DNA from: Paenibacillus sp. oral taxon 786 str. D14
GTDB taxonomy: Bacteria > Bacillota > Bacilli > Paenibacillales > Paenibacillaceae
Reading direction: 5' to 3'
Assembly (NCBI RefSeq): GCF_000159955.1
Contig: NZ_GG695970.1
Span: 281,382-294,204, forward strand
DNA: 12,823 bases
Position numbers and translations under genes: made by a program. This document shows, one piece after another, positions 1 through 5,671 of the stretch; the stretch's first letter is position 1; every line of letters begins with the position of its first letter. Under the pieces are notes generated by a model. It worked only from the letters and a program-made list of their open reading frames with translations, did no database searches and had not been told where the DNA came from.

Positions 1-1
1 C

Positions 2-529
2 CTTCTCCTGCAGGTGATGGCCTCAGACGAGCTGCCCGCGCCGCTCCAGGAGGCGGCGCGCCAGCTCGTACAGCAGCTGACCGGGCAGCAGCTGCTGCTC
101 AATACCGACCGGACCGCGCCGTTTGCGCAGGTGACGATGTTCCTGCCCTTGATCGGTCCGGACGGACGGCAAACCGCCGCCGTGCACATCGAGTCGCGGC
201 GCGGACGCAAAGGCGAACTGGATCCGGCCAATTGCCGGTTATGGTTCGATTTGCAGATGAAGACGCTGGGGCAAATCATGGTCGACGTACAGGTCGCCGA
301 CAAGAAGGTGCTGCTCAAAATCTACAGCGAAAAGGAAACGACCGGAGCCTTTTTGGAATCCCGCCAGGAAGAAGTGAGTACGGCGTTGGAGAAGGCGGGC
401 TATCGGCTCTTGTCGCTCAAGGCGGAGCCTTTGATCAAGCCGGAGGGGGAGGAAGGCAACGAAGCGGATTTCAGCCAGCCGATGTCTTATGCGCCTAGCG
501 TATACAAAGGAGTGGATTACCGCGTATGA
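2..529 (+). CDS. ylqG: YlqG-like protein with FliK-like C-terminal domain (5' truncated)
   Basis: This is the C-terminal part of a longer protein. The frame stays open to the left window edge, so the early GTG/ATG at 14-19 is probably internal. The visible 175 or so residues include a segment (LWFDLQMKTLGQIMVDVQV, then KKVLLKIYSE) that looks like the C-terminal hook-length-control domain of FliK, where a beta-rich unit scores 'L-P-LG-v-v' patterns. The C-terminal tail is acidic and proline-rich. In Bacillus subtilis the gene in the same place, just before ylqH, is ylqG, whose role is not established. The stop codon overlaps the start of ylqH by four bases (ATGA), so the two are translationally coupled. 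The pairing of a FliK-like and an FlhB-like protein suggests a link to type III export, but that is inference. The family call is moderate and the function is unknown. Confidence 0.65.
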   Translation, partial: LLLQVMASDELPAPLQEAARQLVQQLTGQQLLLNTDRTAPFAQVTMFLPLIGPDGRQTAAVHIESRRGRKGELDPANCRLWFDLQMKTLGQIMVDVQVADKKVLLKIYSEKETTGAFLESRQEEVSTALEKAGYRLLSLKAEPLIKPEGEEGNEADFSQPMSYAPSVYKGVDYRV

Positions 530-831
530 AGGAGAAACCGCAAGCGCCCAGCTTGGCTTTCAAAAAAGCAGTCGCCTTGAAATACGACCCCGGCCAGGGA
601 GAGGCTCCGGTCGTTGTGGCCAAAGGCAAGGGCCTGATCGCTGACCGGATCCTTGACGCAGCGCTGGAGCACGGGATTCCAATCCAGGAGGACGCCGCAT
701 TGGTTGAGGTGTTGTCCAAGCTGGATTTGGATCAACAGATTCCTGCCGAACTGTATGACCTGGTTGCCGAAATTCTGACCTTTATTTATCGATCGGATAA
801 AATGGTGGAAAGAGGGTTGTTCTTTGAGTAA
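526..831 (+). CDS. ylqH: YlqH, stand-alone FlhB-type cytoplasmic domain
   Basis: This 101-residue protein matches the cytoplasmic C-terminal domain of the flagellar/type III export switch proteins FlhB, EscU and YscU, without their membrane part. The diagnostic core is AVALKYDPG (residues 15-23), VVAKGKG (30-36), then an 'EHGIPIQED' loop and 'IPAELYDLVAEILTFIYR' near the end. In FlhB the self-cleaving NPTH motif lies just before the core. Here the aligned residues are L-A-F-K (about 10-13), so autocleavage is not expected. The start ATG overlaps the previous stop, and an AAAGGAG at 506-512 serves as ribosome binding site. The last codons overlap the yraN start by eight bases, making a coupled three-gene operon. 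The family is common in Gram-positive genomes; its role in export is not settled. Confidence 0.88.
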   Translation: MKEKPQAPSLAFKKAVALKYDPGQGEAPVVVAKGKGLIADRILDAALEHGIPIQEDAALVEVLSKLDLDQQIPAELYDLVAEILTFIYRSDKMVERGLFFE

Positions 832-1216
832 CCTTGGCATCAATGGGCGAAGAGGAGATGGCCGCAAAGAACGCGGCCGGAAAGCGGAACAGGCCGCTTG
901 CGAGCATCTGATTTCACAGGGATACACGATTCTTGAGCGAAATTGGCGCTGCCGCAGCGGAGAACTCGACATCATTGCCAGGAAGCGAGACGTTCTCGTG
1001 AACGTAGAAGTCCGAAGCCGCAGCCAGCAGGCTGCGGCTTTCGGCACGCCGGCGGAATCGGTGAATGCCCGCAAAATCAAGCAGGTTCGTGATACAGCCG
1101 CGGTTTATTTGCATCGTACGGGTCAATCGGACGCCAACCTTCGCTTTGATGTAATTGCGGTGACGTTCGGCCGAGGCGATAATATCGCGCTGGAGCATAT
1201 TCAAGCCGCTTTCTGA
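824..1216 (+). CDS. yraN: YraN family (UPF0102) nuclease-like protein
   Basis: A 130-residue protein of the YraN/UPF0102 family, which has a restriction-endonuclease-like fold. Visible hallmarks are RGRKAEQAACEHL (about 17-29), WRCRSGELDII (41-51) with the acidic Asp49, the VNVEVRSR strand (59-66) with Glu62, and LRFDVIAV (106-113). The usual D...E-x-K signature has Arg64 in place of Lys, a substitution also seen in other members. The start is TTG at 824; the AAGAGGG about eight bases upstream and the overlap with ylqH support it, and no ATG lies in frame before the conserved core. The activity of the family is not firmly established; roles in DNA processing have been suggested. Its place beside a comM-like gene fits that idea but proves nothing. 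It ends 7 bp from the convergent yifB stop. Confidence 0.9.
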   Translation: MSNLGINGRRGDGRKERGRKAEQAACEHLISQGYTILERNWRCRSGELDIIARKRDVLVNVEVRSRSQQAAAFGTPAESVNARKIKQVRDTAAVYLHRTGQSDANLRFDVIAVTFGRGDNIALEHIQAAF

Positions 1217-1223
1217 TGGGGAC

Positions 1224-2843
1224 TCATCCCGCAACTTCATGCCGCCGGTCCAGTTGCCGGTATTGGATCGCTTCTGCGACATGCTCGGCACGAATATGGA
1301 CTTCTCCTTCCAGATCGGCAATCGTTCGGGACAGCTTGATGATCCGGTCATATGCCCGCATGCTCAGCCCCAGCGTGGCAAAACAATCCTGCAGCAGCTT
1401 GGCGGCATCACGGTCTAGCCGGGCAAATCGACGCAGCAGGCTGCCGGACAGCTCGCTGTTCCGGGAGATCCGGCAGCCACGATAGCGTTCCTGTTGAATC
1501 CGTTCGGCTGCCATCACCTGTTCCCGCATCGCTGCGGAATCCAGCGGCTGAGGATCGTCCTGCCAACGCTGCGGGCGAGGAACCTCCACCTGCATATCAA
1601 TCCGGTCTAATAAGGGGCCGGATATTTTTTCGCGGTATTGAGCGATTCGCCAAGGCGAGCAGGTACAGGCGGGCAGCGGCGGCTCGGCACCGAAATAGCC
1701 ACAAGGACACGGATTTAACGATCCCGCAAGCAGGAAATGAGCAGGGAACGTGAACGACGCCCGGGAACGGCTGATGGTGACGACGCGATCCTCCAGCGGT
1801 TGGCGCAGCACCTCCAGCACATTCCTCGAGAACTCCGGCAGTTCGTCAAGGAACAATACGCCGTGGTGGGCAAGGCTGACTTCCCCCGGCTTCGGGATTC
1901 CGCCCCCTCCAATCAGACCGCCGGCGGATATCGTATGGTGCGGCGAACGAAAAGGGCGGCGCTGAATCAGACCTTGTCCGGAGTCATTGAACTTGCCGGC
2001 AGAGCTGTAGATTTTCGTGACCTCTAGCGATTCTTCCAGCGTTAAGGGAGGCAGAATGGATGGCAGTCGTTGCACCAGCATTGTCTTGCCGGTACCGGGC
2101 GGCCCGATCAGCACGATGTTATGGAACCCGGCGGCAGCGATGACTAGCGCCCGTTTAATTTGCCGCTGACCGATCACGTCGCTGTAATCGAGCAGGGAAG
2201 GAAGCTCGGCCGTTGTCCCCGTGCCTTCCGGCTTTTTCTCAAGATGGTTTAAGGTTTGAAGGACAAGCGGAGCCTGCTCTTGATGCACCTGAATGGAGTG
2301 CAAAGGCAACGCAGCTGCCACCTCCGAGTCCTTCGCTTCGTGCGAGGGAGGGGCGAGTTCGCTCAAATGGCTGAGGGCATAAACTCGAATACCTCCAAGC
2401 AGCAGCGCTTCTTCGGCATTATTCTGCGGGAGCAGCACCGCCGTAAAGCCATCGCGCCGTGCCCGATCCACCATGGACAGAACGCCTGGTACAGGACGCA
2501 GCGTGCCGTCCAGCGACAGCTCTCCGATGATCAACAAGCGCTCCTCCGGCGGCAATCTCACCTGGTCACTAGCCGCCAATATTGCCAGCGCGATGGCCAG
2601 ATCGAAGGCCGAGCCTTCCTTGCGCAGGTCAGCCGGCGCTAAATTAATCGTTACGCGCTGAAGCGGAAAGCGATAGCCGCAGTTTTTGATCGCTGCCCGG
2701 ACCCGGTCAATCGCTTCGCGAACGGCCGAATCCGGCAAGCCGACGATGCTCGTTTGCGGAATGCCGCTGGACAAGTCAACCTCAACCTCGATGATCACGC
2801 CGTCAATGCCGTACAAGCACGCGCTGTGTAGTTTACCGTACAT
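1224..2843 (-). CDS. comM: YifB/ComM family Mg-chelatase-like AAA+ ATPase
   Basis: A 539-residue AAA+ ATPase of the YifB/ComM family. The N-terminal third is the Lon-protease-like ChlI domain (YGIDGVIIEVEVDL, GLPDSAVREAIDRVR, INLAPADLRKEGSAFDLA). Walker A GPPGTGKT is at residues 247-254 and Walker B LFLDE at 330-334. The conserved NPCPCGYFG lies around 377-385, followed by the Mg_chelatase_C helical domain to the end. In Haemophilus and Vibrio, ComM is a hexameric helicase that extends heteroduplex joints during natural transformation; whether the Gram-positive member does the same is inference. I chose ATG at 2843 because the family start (MYGKLHSACLYGIDG) begins there and a GAGGTG lies 10 bases upstream. 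An in-frame ATG at 2933 lacks a ribosome site and would sit almost at the predicted transcript start. It is transcribed away from sucC and converges on yraN. Confidence 0.95.
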   Translation of the reverse strand: MYGKLHSACLYGIDGVIIEVEVDLSSGIPQTSIVGLPDSAVREAIDRVRAAIKNCGYRFPLQRVTINLAPADLRKEGSAFDLAIALAILAASDQVRLPPEERLLIIGELSLDGTLRPVPGVLSMVDRARRDGFTAVLLPQNNAEEALLLGGIRVYALSHLSELAPPSHEAKDSEVAAALPLHSIQVHQEQAPLVLQTLNHLEKKPEGTGTTAELPSLLDYSDVIGQRQIKRALVIAAAGFHNIVLIGPPGTGKTMLVQRLPSILPPLTLEESLEVTKIYSSAGKFNDSGQGLIQRRPFRSPHHTISAGGLIGGGGIPKPGEVSLAHHGVLFLDELPEFSRNVLEVLRQPLEDRVVTISRSRASFTFPAHFLLAGSLNPCPCGYFGAEPPLPACTCSPWRIAQYREKISGPLLDRIDMQVEVPRPQRWQDDPQPLDSAAMREQVMAAERIQQERYRGCRISRNSELSGSLLRRFARLDRDAAKLLQDCFATLGLSMRAYDRIIKLSRTIADLEGEVHIRAEHVAEAIQYRQLDRRHEVAG

Positions 2844-2875
2844 AACAAAAAAACACCTCATTCCTATCGATTTAA

Positions 2876-2893
2876 GCTTTGCTTGGGCAAAGC
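2876..2893 (-). repeat. Hairpin in the yifB leader
   Basis: A perfect 7-bp inverted repeat (GCTTTGC, 4-nt loop, GCAAAGC) lies in the untranslated leader of yifB, about 17 bases upstream of its Shine-Dalgarno. It has no T tract, so it is not an intrinsic terminator. It may stabilise the leader or affect translation, but the sequence alone does not show a role. Confidence 0.4.
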
Positions 2894-2945
2894 CTGGATT
2901 GGAAAAAGGTGCTTCCTTATTTTCCCGATTCATTTAGTTACACGT

Positions 2946-2974
2946 ATTCTAGGACGAACGTTAACGATTGTCAA
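2946..2974 (-). promoter_or_regulatory. Sigma-A promoter of yifB/comM
   Basis: On the minus strand TTGACA (2969-2974) is followed after exactly 17 bases by TAGAAT (2946-2951), a near-consensus housekeeping promoter. Transcription would begin near 2939, leaving a leader of about 96 nt before the ATG at 2843. The spacer holds the 8-bp palindrome CGTTAACG, which might be an operator but is short. The position of this promoter is a further reason to reject the upstream ATG at 2933 as the start. Confidence 0.75.
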
Positions 2975-3100
2975 GTTGGCAAACCTACGCTGCTAAGGCG
3001 AAGCAGGGGAGGTATCAGAATGTGATTTCGGGAGGAAGCTGGCAAGCATTTTTCTCACAACCTAAGATATTTTCATAAATTGCTGAAATTCGTCGAAATC

Positions 3101-3117
3101 CATCTCATGATGAGATG
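3101..3117. repeat. Palindrome 1, CATCTCA-N3-TGAGATG
   Basis: The 17-bp sequence CATCTCATGATGAGATG is a perfect inverted repeat with 8-bp arms around one central base. The same outer arms recur at 3245-3261 with a different centre. No T tract follows on either strand, so a regulator binding site is more likely than a terminator. It lies about 230 bp upstream of the predicted sucC transcription start and about 165 bp upstream of the yifB one. The ATC-N9-GAT / T-N11-A pattern is compatible with a LysR-type regulator, but the binding protein is unknown. Confidence 0.65.
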
Positions 3118-3194
3118 CGTGTGGGCGCAGTGTCAATTTTGGGCTGAACAAATTGGCGCGAGTTTTTCCTGTCCCTGCAACTCCTTGAAACTTT

Positions 3195-3206
3195 GAAAGC
3201 GATTCA
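3195..3206. promoter_or_regulatory. cre-like box 1 (GAAAGCGATTCA)
   Basis: The 12-mer GAAAGCGATTCA, preceded by T, resembles the catabolite-responsive element bound by CcpA (TGAAANCGNTNNCA class) but its right half is one base too close. A copy differing at one position occurs at 3306-3317, 111 bp downstream. The repetition makes a regulatory role more plausible than either copy alone; assignment to CcpA is tentative. Confidence 0.3.
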
Positions 3207-3242
3207 TTGCACTTTGGCCATTCTCCCCTGCTGCGTCAATTA

Positions 3243-3263
3243 TTCATCTCAACTTGAGATGAA
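3243..3263. repeat. Palindrome 2, CATCTCA-N3-TGAGATG with longer arms
   Basis: This is the second copy of the CATCTCA-N3-TGAGATG dyad (core 3245-3261, centre ACT). Here the arms extend to 10 bp each around a single C, giving a perfect 21-bp inverted repeat from 3243 to 3263. Its centre is about 86 bp upstream of the predicted sucC start, a usual place for an activator or an upstream operator. It is followed by an A/T-rich stretch up to the promoter. No T tract is present. Confidence 0.7.
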
Positions 3264-3300
3264 AATGATATAAAAAAGTTGTGTATAAATGATGAACTTT

Positions 3301-3332
3301 TTGAGGAAAGCGTTTCAAAAAAGTGGTACAAT
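3301..3332 (+). promoter_or_regulatory. Probable sucCD promoter (extended -10)
   Basis: TGGTACAAT at 3324-3332 is an extended -10 element (TGN followed by TACAAT). A TTGAGG at 3301-3306 is available as -35 but the 20-base spacing is poor, so recognition may rest on the extended -10 and the upstream A/T-rich tract. Transcription would start near 3339, leaving about 90 nt of leader before sucC. The cre-like box at 3306-3317 lies inside the promoter. Confidence 0.5.
3306..3317. promoter_or_regulatory. cre-like box 2 inside the sucC promoter (GAAAGCGTTTCA)
   Basis: GAAAGCGTTTCA contains GAAA and TTTC arms around GCG and lies just upstream of the extended -10 of sucC, where a bound repressor would block polymerase. 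It repeats the box at 3195-3206 with one mismatch. It resembles a CcpA cre site with a spacing one base shorter than consensus. Catabolite control of a TCA-cycle operon would make sense but is inferred. Confidence 0.4.
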
Positions 3333-3361
3333 AATCTGGGTTTCAGCTGATATTTTCGAGA

Positions 3362-3395
3362 AGGGGGACCACAAGCCGCAGGTTTTGGACCCTCT
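3362..3395 (+). other. Imperfect hairpin in the sucC leader
   Basis: AGGGGGACC (3362-3370) can pair with GGACCCTCT (3387-3395): eight pairs including one G-U, one A-A mismatch and a 16-nt loop. It ends about 18 nt before the AGGAGGA ribosome site of sucC. No T tract follows, so it is not a terminator. It could stabilise the mRNA or bind a protein; this is speculative. Confidence 0.3.
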
Positions 3396-3428
3396 AAAAT
3401 ACCGCCTGTTGATAGGAGGATTTTACGC

Positions 3429-4589
3429 ATGAATATCCATGAGTATCAAGGAAAAGAAGTCCTAAAGCAGTACGGTGTGGCCGTTCCTGAAGGACGCGTA
3501 GCGTTTACGGTCGAGGAAGCTGTGGAAGCGGCGAAAGCGCTGGGGACCCCGGTTGTCGTGGTCAAGGCGCAAATTCATGCCGGAGGCCGCGGTAAAGCCG
3601 GCGGCGTCAAAGTGGCCAAAAGCTTGGATGAGGTGAGAACCTATGCTCAGGAACTCCTCGGCAAGGTACTGGTCACCCATCAAACGGGACCAGAGGGGAA
3701 AGAGGTTAAACGCCTCTTAATCGAGCAAGGCTGCGATATCAAGAAGGAGTATTACGTTGGCGTTGTCGTGGACCGTGGTACAGGCCGCGTGACGATGATG
3801 GCCTCTGAGGAAGGCGGGACGGAAATTGAAGAAGTGGCTGCCGCAACTCCGGAGAAAATTTTCAAAGAAGTGATTGATCCGGCTGTTGGCTTGACGTCGT
3901 TCCAGGCCCGCAGATTGGCTTACTCCATTAATATTCCAAATGAACTAGTAGGCAAAGCCACGCAATTTATGATGGCTTTGTATGAAGCTTTTGTGGACAA
4001 AGATTGCTCCATCGCGGAGATTAATCCGCTTGTCGTCACTGGAGATGGCAACGTCCTGGCGCTGGATGCGAAGCTGAATTTCGATTCCAATGCGCTGTTC
4101 CGTCATAAGGACATTTTGGCGTTGCGTGATTTGGAAGAAGAGGACGAGAAGGAGATTGAAGCTTCGAAGTACGACCTCAGCTACATTGCGCTCGATGGTA
4201 ACATCGGCTGTATGGTGAACGGGGCCGGTCTGGCGATGGCGACGATGGACATCATCAAATATTACGGCGGAGACCCGGCGAACTTCCTGGATGTTGGGGG
4301 AGGCGCAACGGCGGAGAAGGTCACGGAAGCCTTCAAAATTATTTTGTCGGACGCCAAGGTGAAAGGGATTTTCGTGAATATTTTCGGCGGCATCATGAAA
4401 TGCGACGTGATTGCTTCGGGGATCGTGGAAGCCGCGAAGCAGGTCGGTTTGGACCGTCCGCTCGTTGTGCGCCTTGAGGGAACAAACGTTGATCTCGGCA
4501 AGCAAATTCTAGCTGAATCGGGGCTGGCAATCGTCTCGGCAGACTCGATGGCGGATGGCGCTCAGAAGATCGTTTCGCTCGTCTCGTAA
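3429..4589 (+). CDS. sucC: Succinyl-CoA synthetase (ADP-forming), beta subunit
   Basis: A 386-residue beta subunit of succinate-CoA ligase, the usual family length. With SucD it converts succinyl-CoA, ADP and phosphate to succinate, ATP and CoA in the cytosolic TCA cycle, the substrate-level phosphorylation step. The N-terminal ATP-grasp domain carries the glycine-rich GGRGKAGGV (52-60) after Lys46, and the metal-binding residues in EINP (197-200) and Asp214. The C-terminal ligase domain has [11 protein letters not shown] (264-274), NFLDVGGGA (285-293) and [10 protein letters not shown] (317-326). The ATG is set by AGGAGGA eight bases upstream and by the family N terminus ([12 protein letters not shown]). 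sucD follows after 54 nt with no terminator, so the two form one operon. Upstream lie the twin palindromes and cre-like boxes that probably control it. Confidence 0.98.
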   Translation: MNIHEYQGKEVLKQYGVAVPEGRVAFTVEEAVEAAKALGTPVVVVKAQIHAGGRGKAGGVKVAKSLDEVRTYAQELLGKVLVTHQTGPEGKEVKRLLIEQGCDIKKEYYVGVVVDRGTGRVTMMASEEGGTEIEEVAAATPEKIFKEVIDPAVGLTSFQARRLAYSINIPNELVGKATQFMMALYEAFVDKDCSIAEINPLVVTGDGNVLALDAKLNFDSNALFRHKDILALRDLEEEDEKEIEASKYDLSYIALDGNIGCMVNGAGLAMATMDIIKYYGGDPANFLDVGGGATAEKVTEAFKIILSDAKVKGIFVNIFGGIMKCDVIASGIVEAAKQVGLDRPLVVRLEGTNVDLGKQILAESGLAIVSADSMADGAQKIVSLVS

Positions 4590-4643
4590 TTTAGAGTGGT
4601 ACCTCACATTGCAATCACCTATCCATAAGGGGAGGCTCGAAAT

Positions 4644-5573
4644 ATGAGTATTTTGGTCGATAAGAATACGAAGGTCATCACCCAGGGAATCACCGGGAAA
4701 ACCGCATTGTTCCATGCCAAAGGAGCGCTTGACTACGGCACGCAAATGGTTGGGGGAACGTCTCCGGGCAAAGGCGGCACGAAGGTAGATATTACCTTGG
4801 AGAGCGGCGAAACCGTCAGCCTGCCGGTGTTTAACACGGTTCGCGAAGCGAAGGAAGCGACGGGGGCTACCGCCAGCGTTATTTATGTACCGCCGGCATT
4901 TGCAGCCGATTCGATTCTGGAAGCCGTGGAAGCGGAATTGGATCTGGTCATCTGCATCACAGAGGGGATTCCGGTCCTCGATATGGTGAAGGTGAAACGT
5001 TATATGGAAGGGAAAAAGACCGTACTGATCGGTCCGAACTGCCCGGGCGTCATTACACCAGGCGAATGCAAAATCGGCATCATGCCGGGTTATATCCATT
5101 TGCCAGGTCATGTCGGCGTCGTATCGCGCAGCGGTACGTTGACGTATGAAGCGGTGCATCAATTGACAACTCGCGGCATCGGGCAATCTTCGGCGGTTGG
5201 CATCGGCGGCGATCCGGTGAAGGGCTCGGAGTTCATCGATATTTTGCGCCGGTTTAATGATGATGACAACACGCATGCCGTGATCATGATCGGGGAAATC
5301 GGCGGAACGGCCGAAGAAGAGGCAGCCGAATGGATCCAGAAAAATATGACGAAGCCTGTCGTTGGCTTTATCGGCGGTGTGACGGCTCCTCCAGGGAAAC
5401 GGATGGGGCATGCCGGTGCGATTATTTCCGGCGGTAAAGGAACGGCGAAGGAAAAAATCGCTAAGCTGGAGTCCTGTGGCATAAAAGTAGCGCCTACGCC
5501 TTCGGAGATGGGCGCAACGCTGGTTAGTGTTCTGGAAGAACGCGGCCTTTTAGAATTGTGCACGACACGCTAA
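4644..5573 (+). CDS. sucD: Succinyl-CoA synthetase, alpha subunit
   Basis: A 309-residue alpha subunit of succinyl-CoA synthetase, a little longer than the typical 290-300 because of a short C-terminal tail. The N-terminal CoA-binding Rossmann domain begins with [16 protein letters not shown] (about 11-26) and contains GGTSPGKGG (37-45). The ligase domain carries the histidine that is phosphorylated during catalysis, His256 in [14 protein letters not shown] (251-264), and the phosphohistidine loop [11 protein letters not shown] (130-140). It partners with SucC. The ATG has a strong AAGGGGAGG about ten bases upstream. Right after its stop come an extended -10 promoter sequence and a terminator that separate sucCD from dprA. 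Confidence 0.98.
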   Translation: MSILVDKNTKVITQGITGKTALFHAKGALDYGTQMVGGTSPGKGGTKVDITLESGETVSLPVFNTVREAKEATGATASVIYVPPAFAADSILEAVEAELDLVICITEGIPVLDMVKVKRYMEGKKTVLIGPNCPGVITPGECKIGIMPGYIHLPGHVGVVSRSGTLTYEAVHQLTTRGIGQSSAVGIGGDPVKGSEFIDILRRFNDDDNTHAVIMIGEIGGTAEEEAAEWIQKNMTKPVVGFIGGVTAPPGKRMGHAGAIISGGKGTAKEKIAKLESCGIKVAPTPSEMGATLVSVLEERGLLELCTTR

Positions 5574-5581
5574 GCTATTTT

Positions 5582-5590
5582 TGATATAAT
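5582..5590 (+). promoter_or_regulatory. Extended -10 promoter just before the sucD/dprA terminator
   Basis: TGATATAAT is a perfect extended -10 (TGN plus TATAAT). No good -35 lies 16-18 bases upstream; TTGTGC at 5556-5561 is about 23 bases away. Transcription would begin near 5597 and meet the terminator hairpin within a few bases. It could drive dprA by read-through or make a very short RNA. The match to consensus is strong but the element could be fortuitous in this T/A-rich stretch. Confidence 0.5.
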
Positions 5591-5603
5591 CATACCCAAA
5601 GGT

Positions 5604-5655
5604 AAGCAACCTTCTTAGCCATAAACGGCTCGAGGAGGTTGCTTTTTTTATTTTT
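5604..5655 (+). terminator. Rho-independent terminator between sucD and dprA
   Basis: AAGCAACCT (5604-5612) pairs with AGGTTGCTT, and an inner AGCC/GGCT extends the stem around the loop ATAAAC. A T tract with one A runs on to 5655. It ends sucCD transcription. The dprA ribosome site starts two bases after it, so there is no room for another promoter downstream. A competing small hairpin, AAGGT (5599-5603) with ACCTT (5609-5613), would disrupt the 5' arm. Confidence 0.85.
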
Positions 5656-5671
5656 CAAGGAGGGATTAGAT

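Noticed and set aside
517..1080. Minus-strand frame opposite ylqH and yraN
   Set aside because: The plus-strand genes here have clear family signatures and coupled starts; the antisense frame is explained by their codon use.
2844..2933. N-terminal extension of yifB starting at the ATG at 2933
   Set aside because: No Shine-Dalgarno lies before it, the predicted transcript begins only about six bases upstream, and the conserved family start is at 2843 with a proper ribosome site.
2952..2968. LexA/SOS box in the yifB promoter spacer
   Set aside because: GAAC and GTTC-like pieces are present but not with the four-base spacing of the Gram-positive SOS box; only the 8-bp palindrome CGTTAACG is perfect.
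3236..3430. Minus-strand 64-codon frame across the sucC leader
   Set aside because: It overlaps the promoter, leader and ribosome site of sucC and shows no family likeness or ribosome site of its own.
4509..5411. Long minus-strand open frame of 300 codons opposite sucD
   Set aside because: It is a mirror of the sucD codon pattern with low-complexity Arg/His/Asp composition and no recognisable motif.
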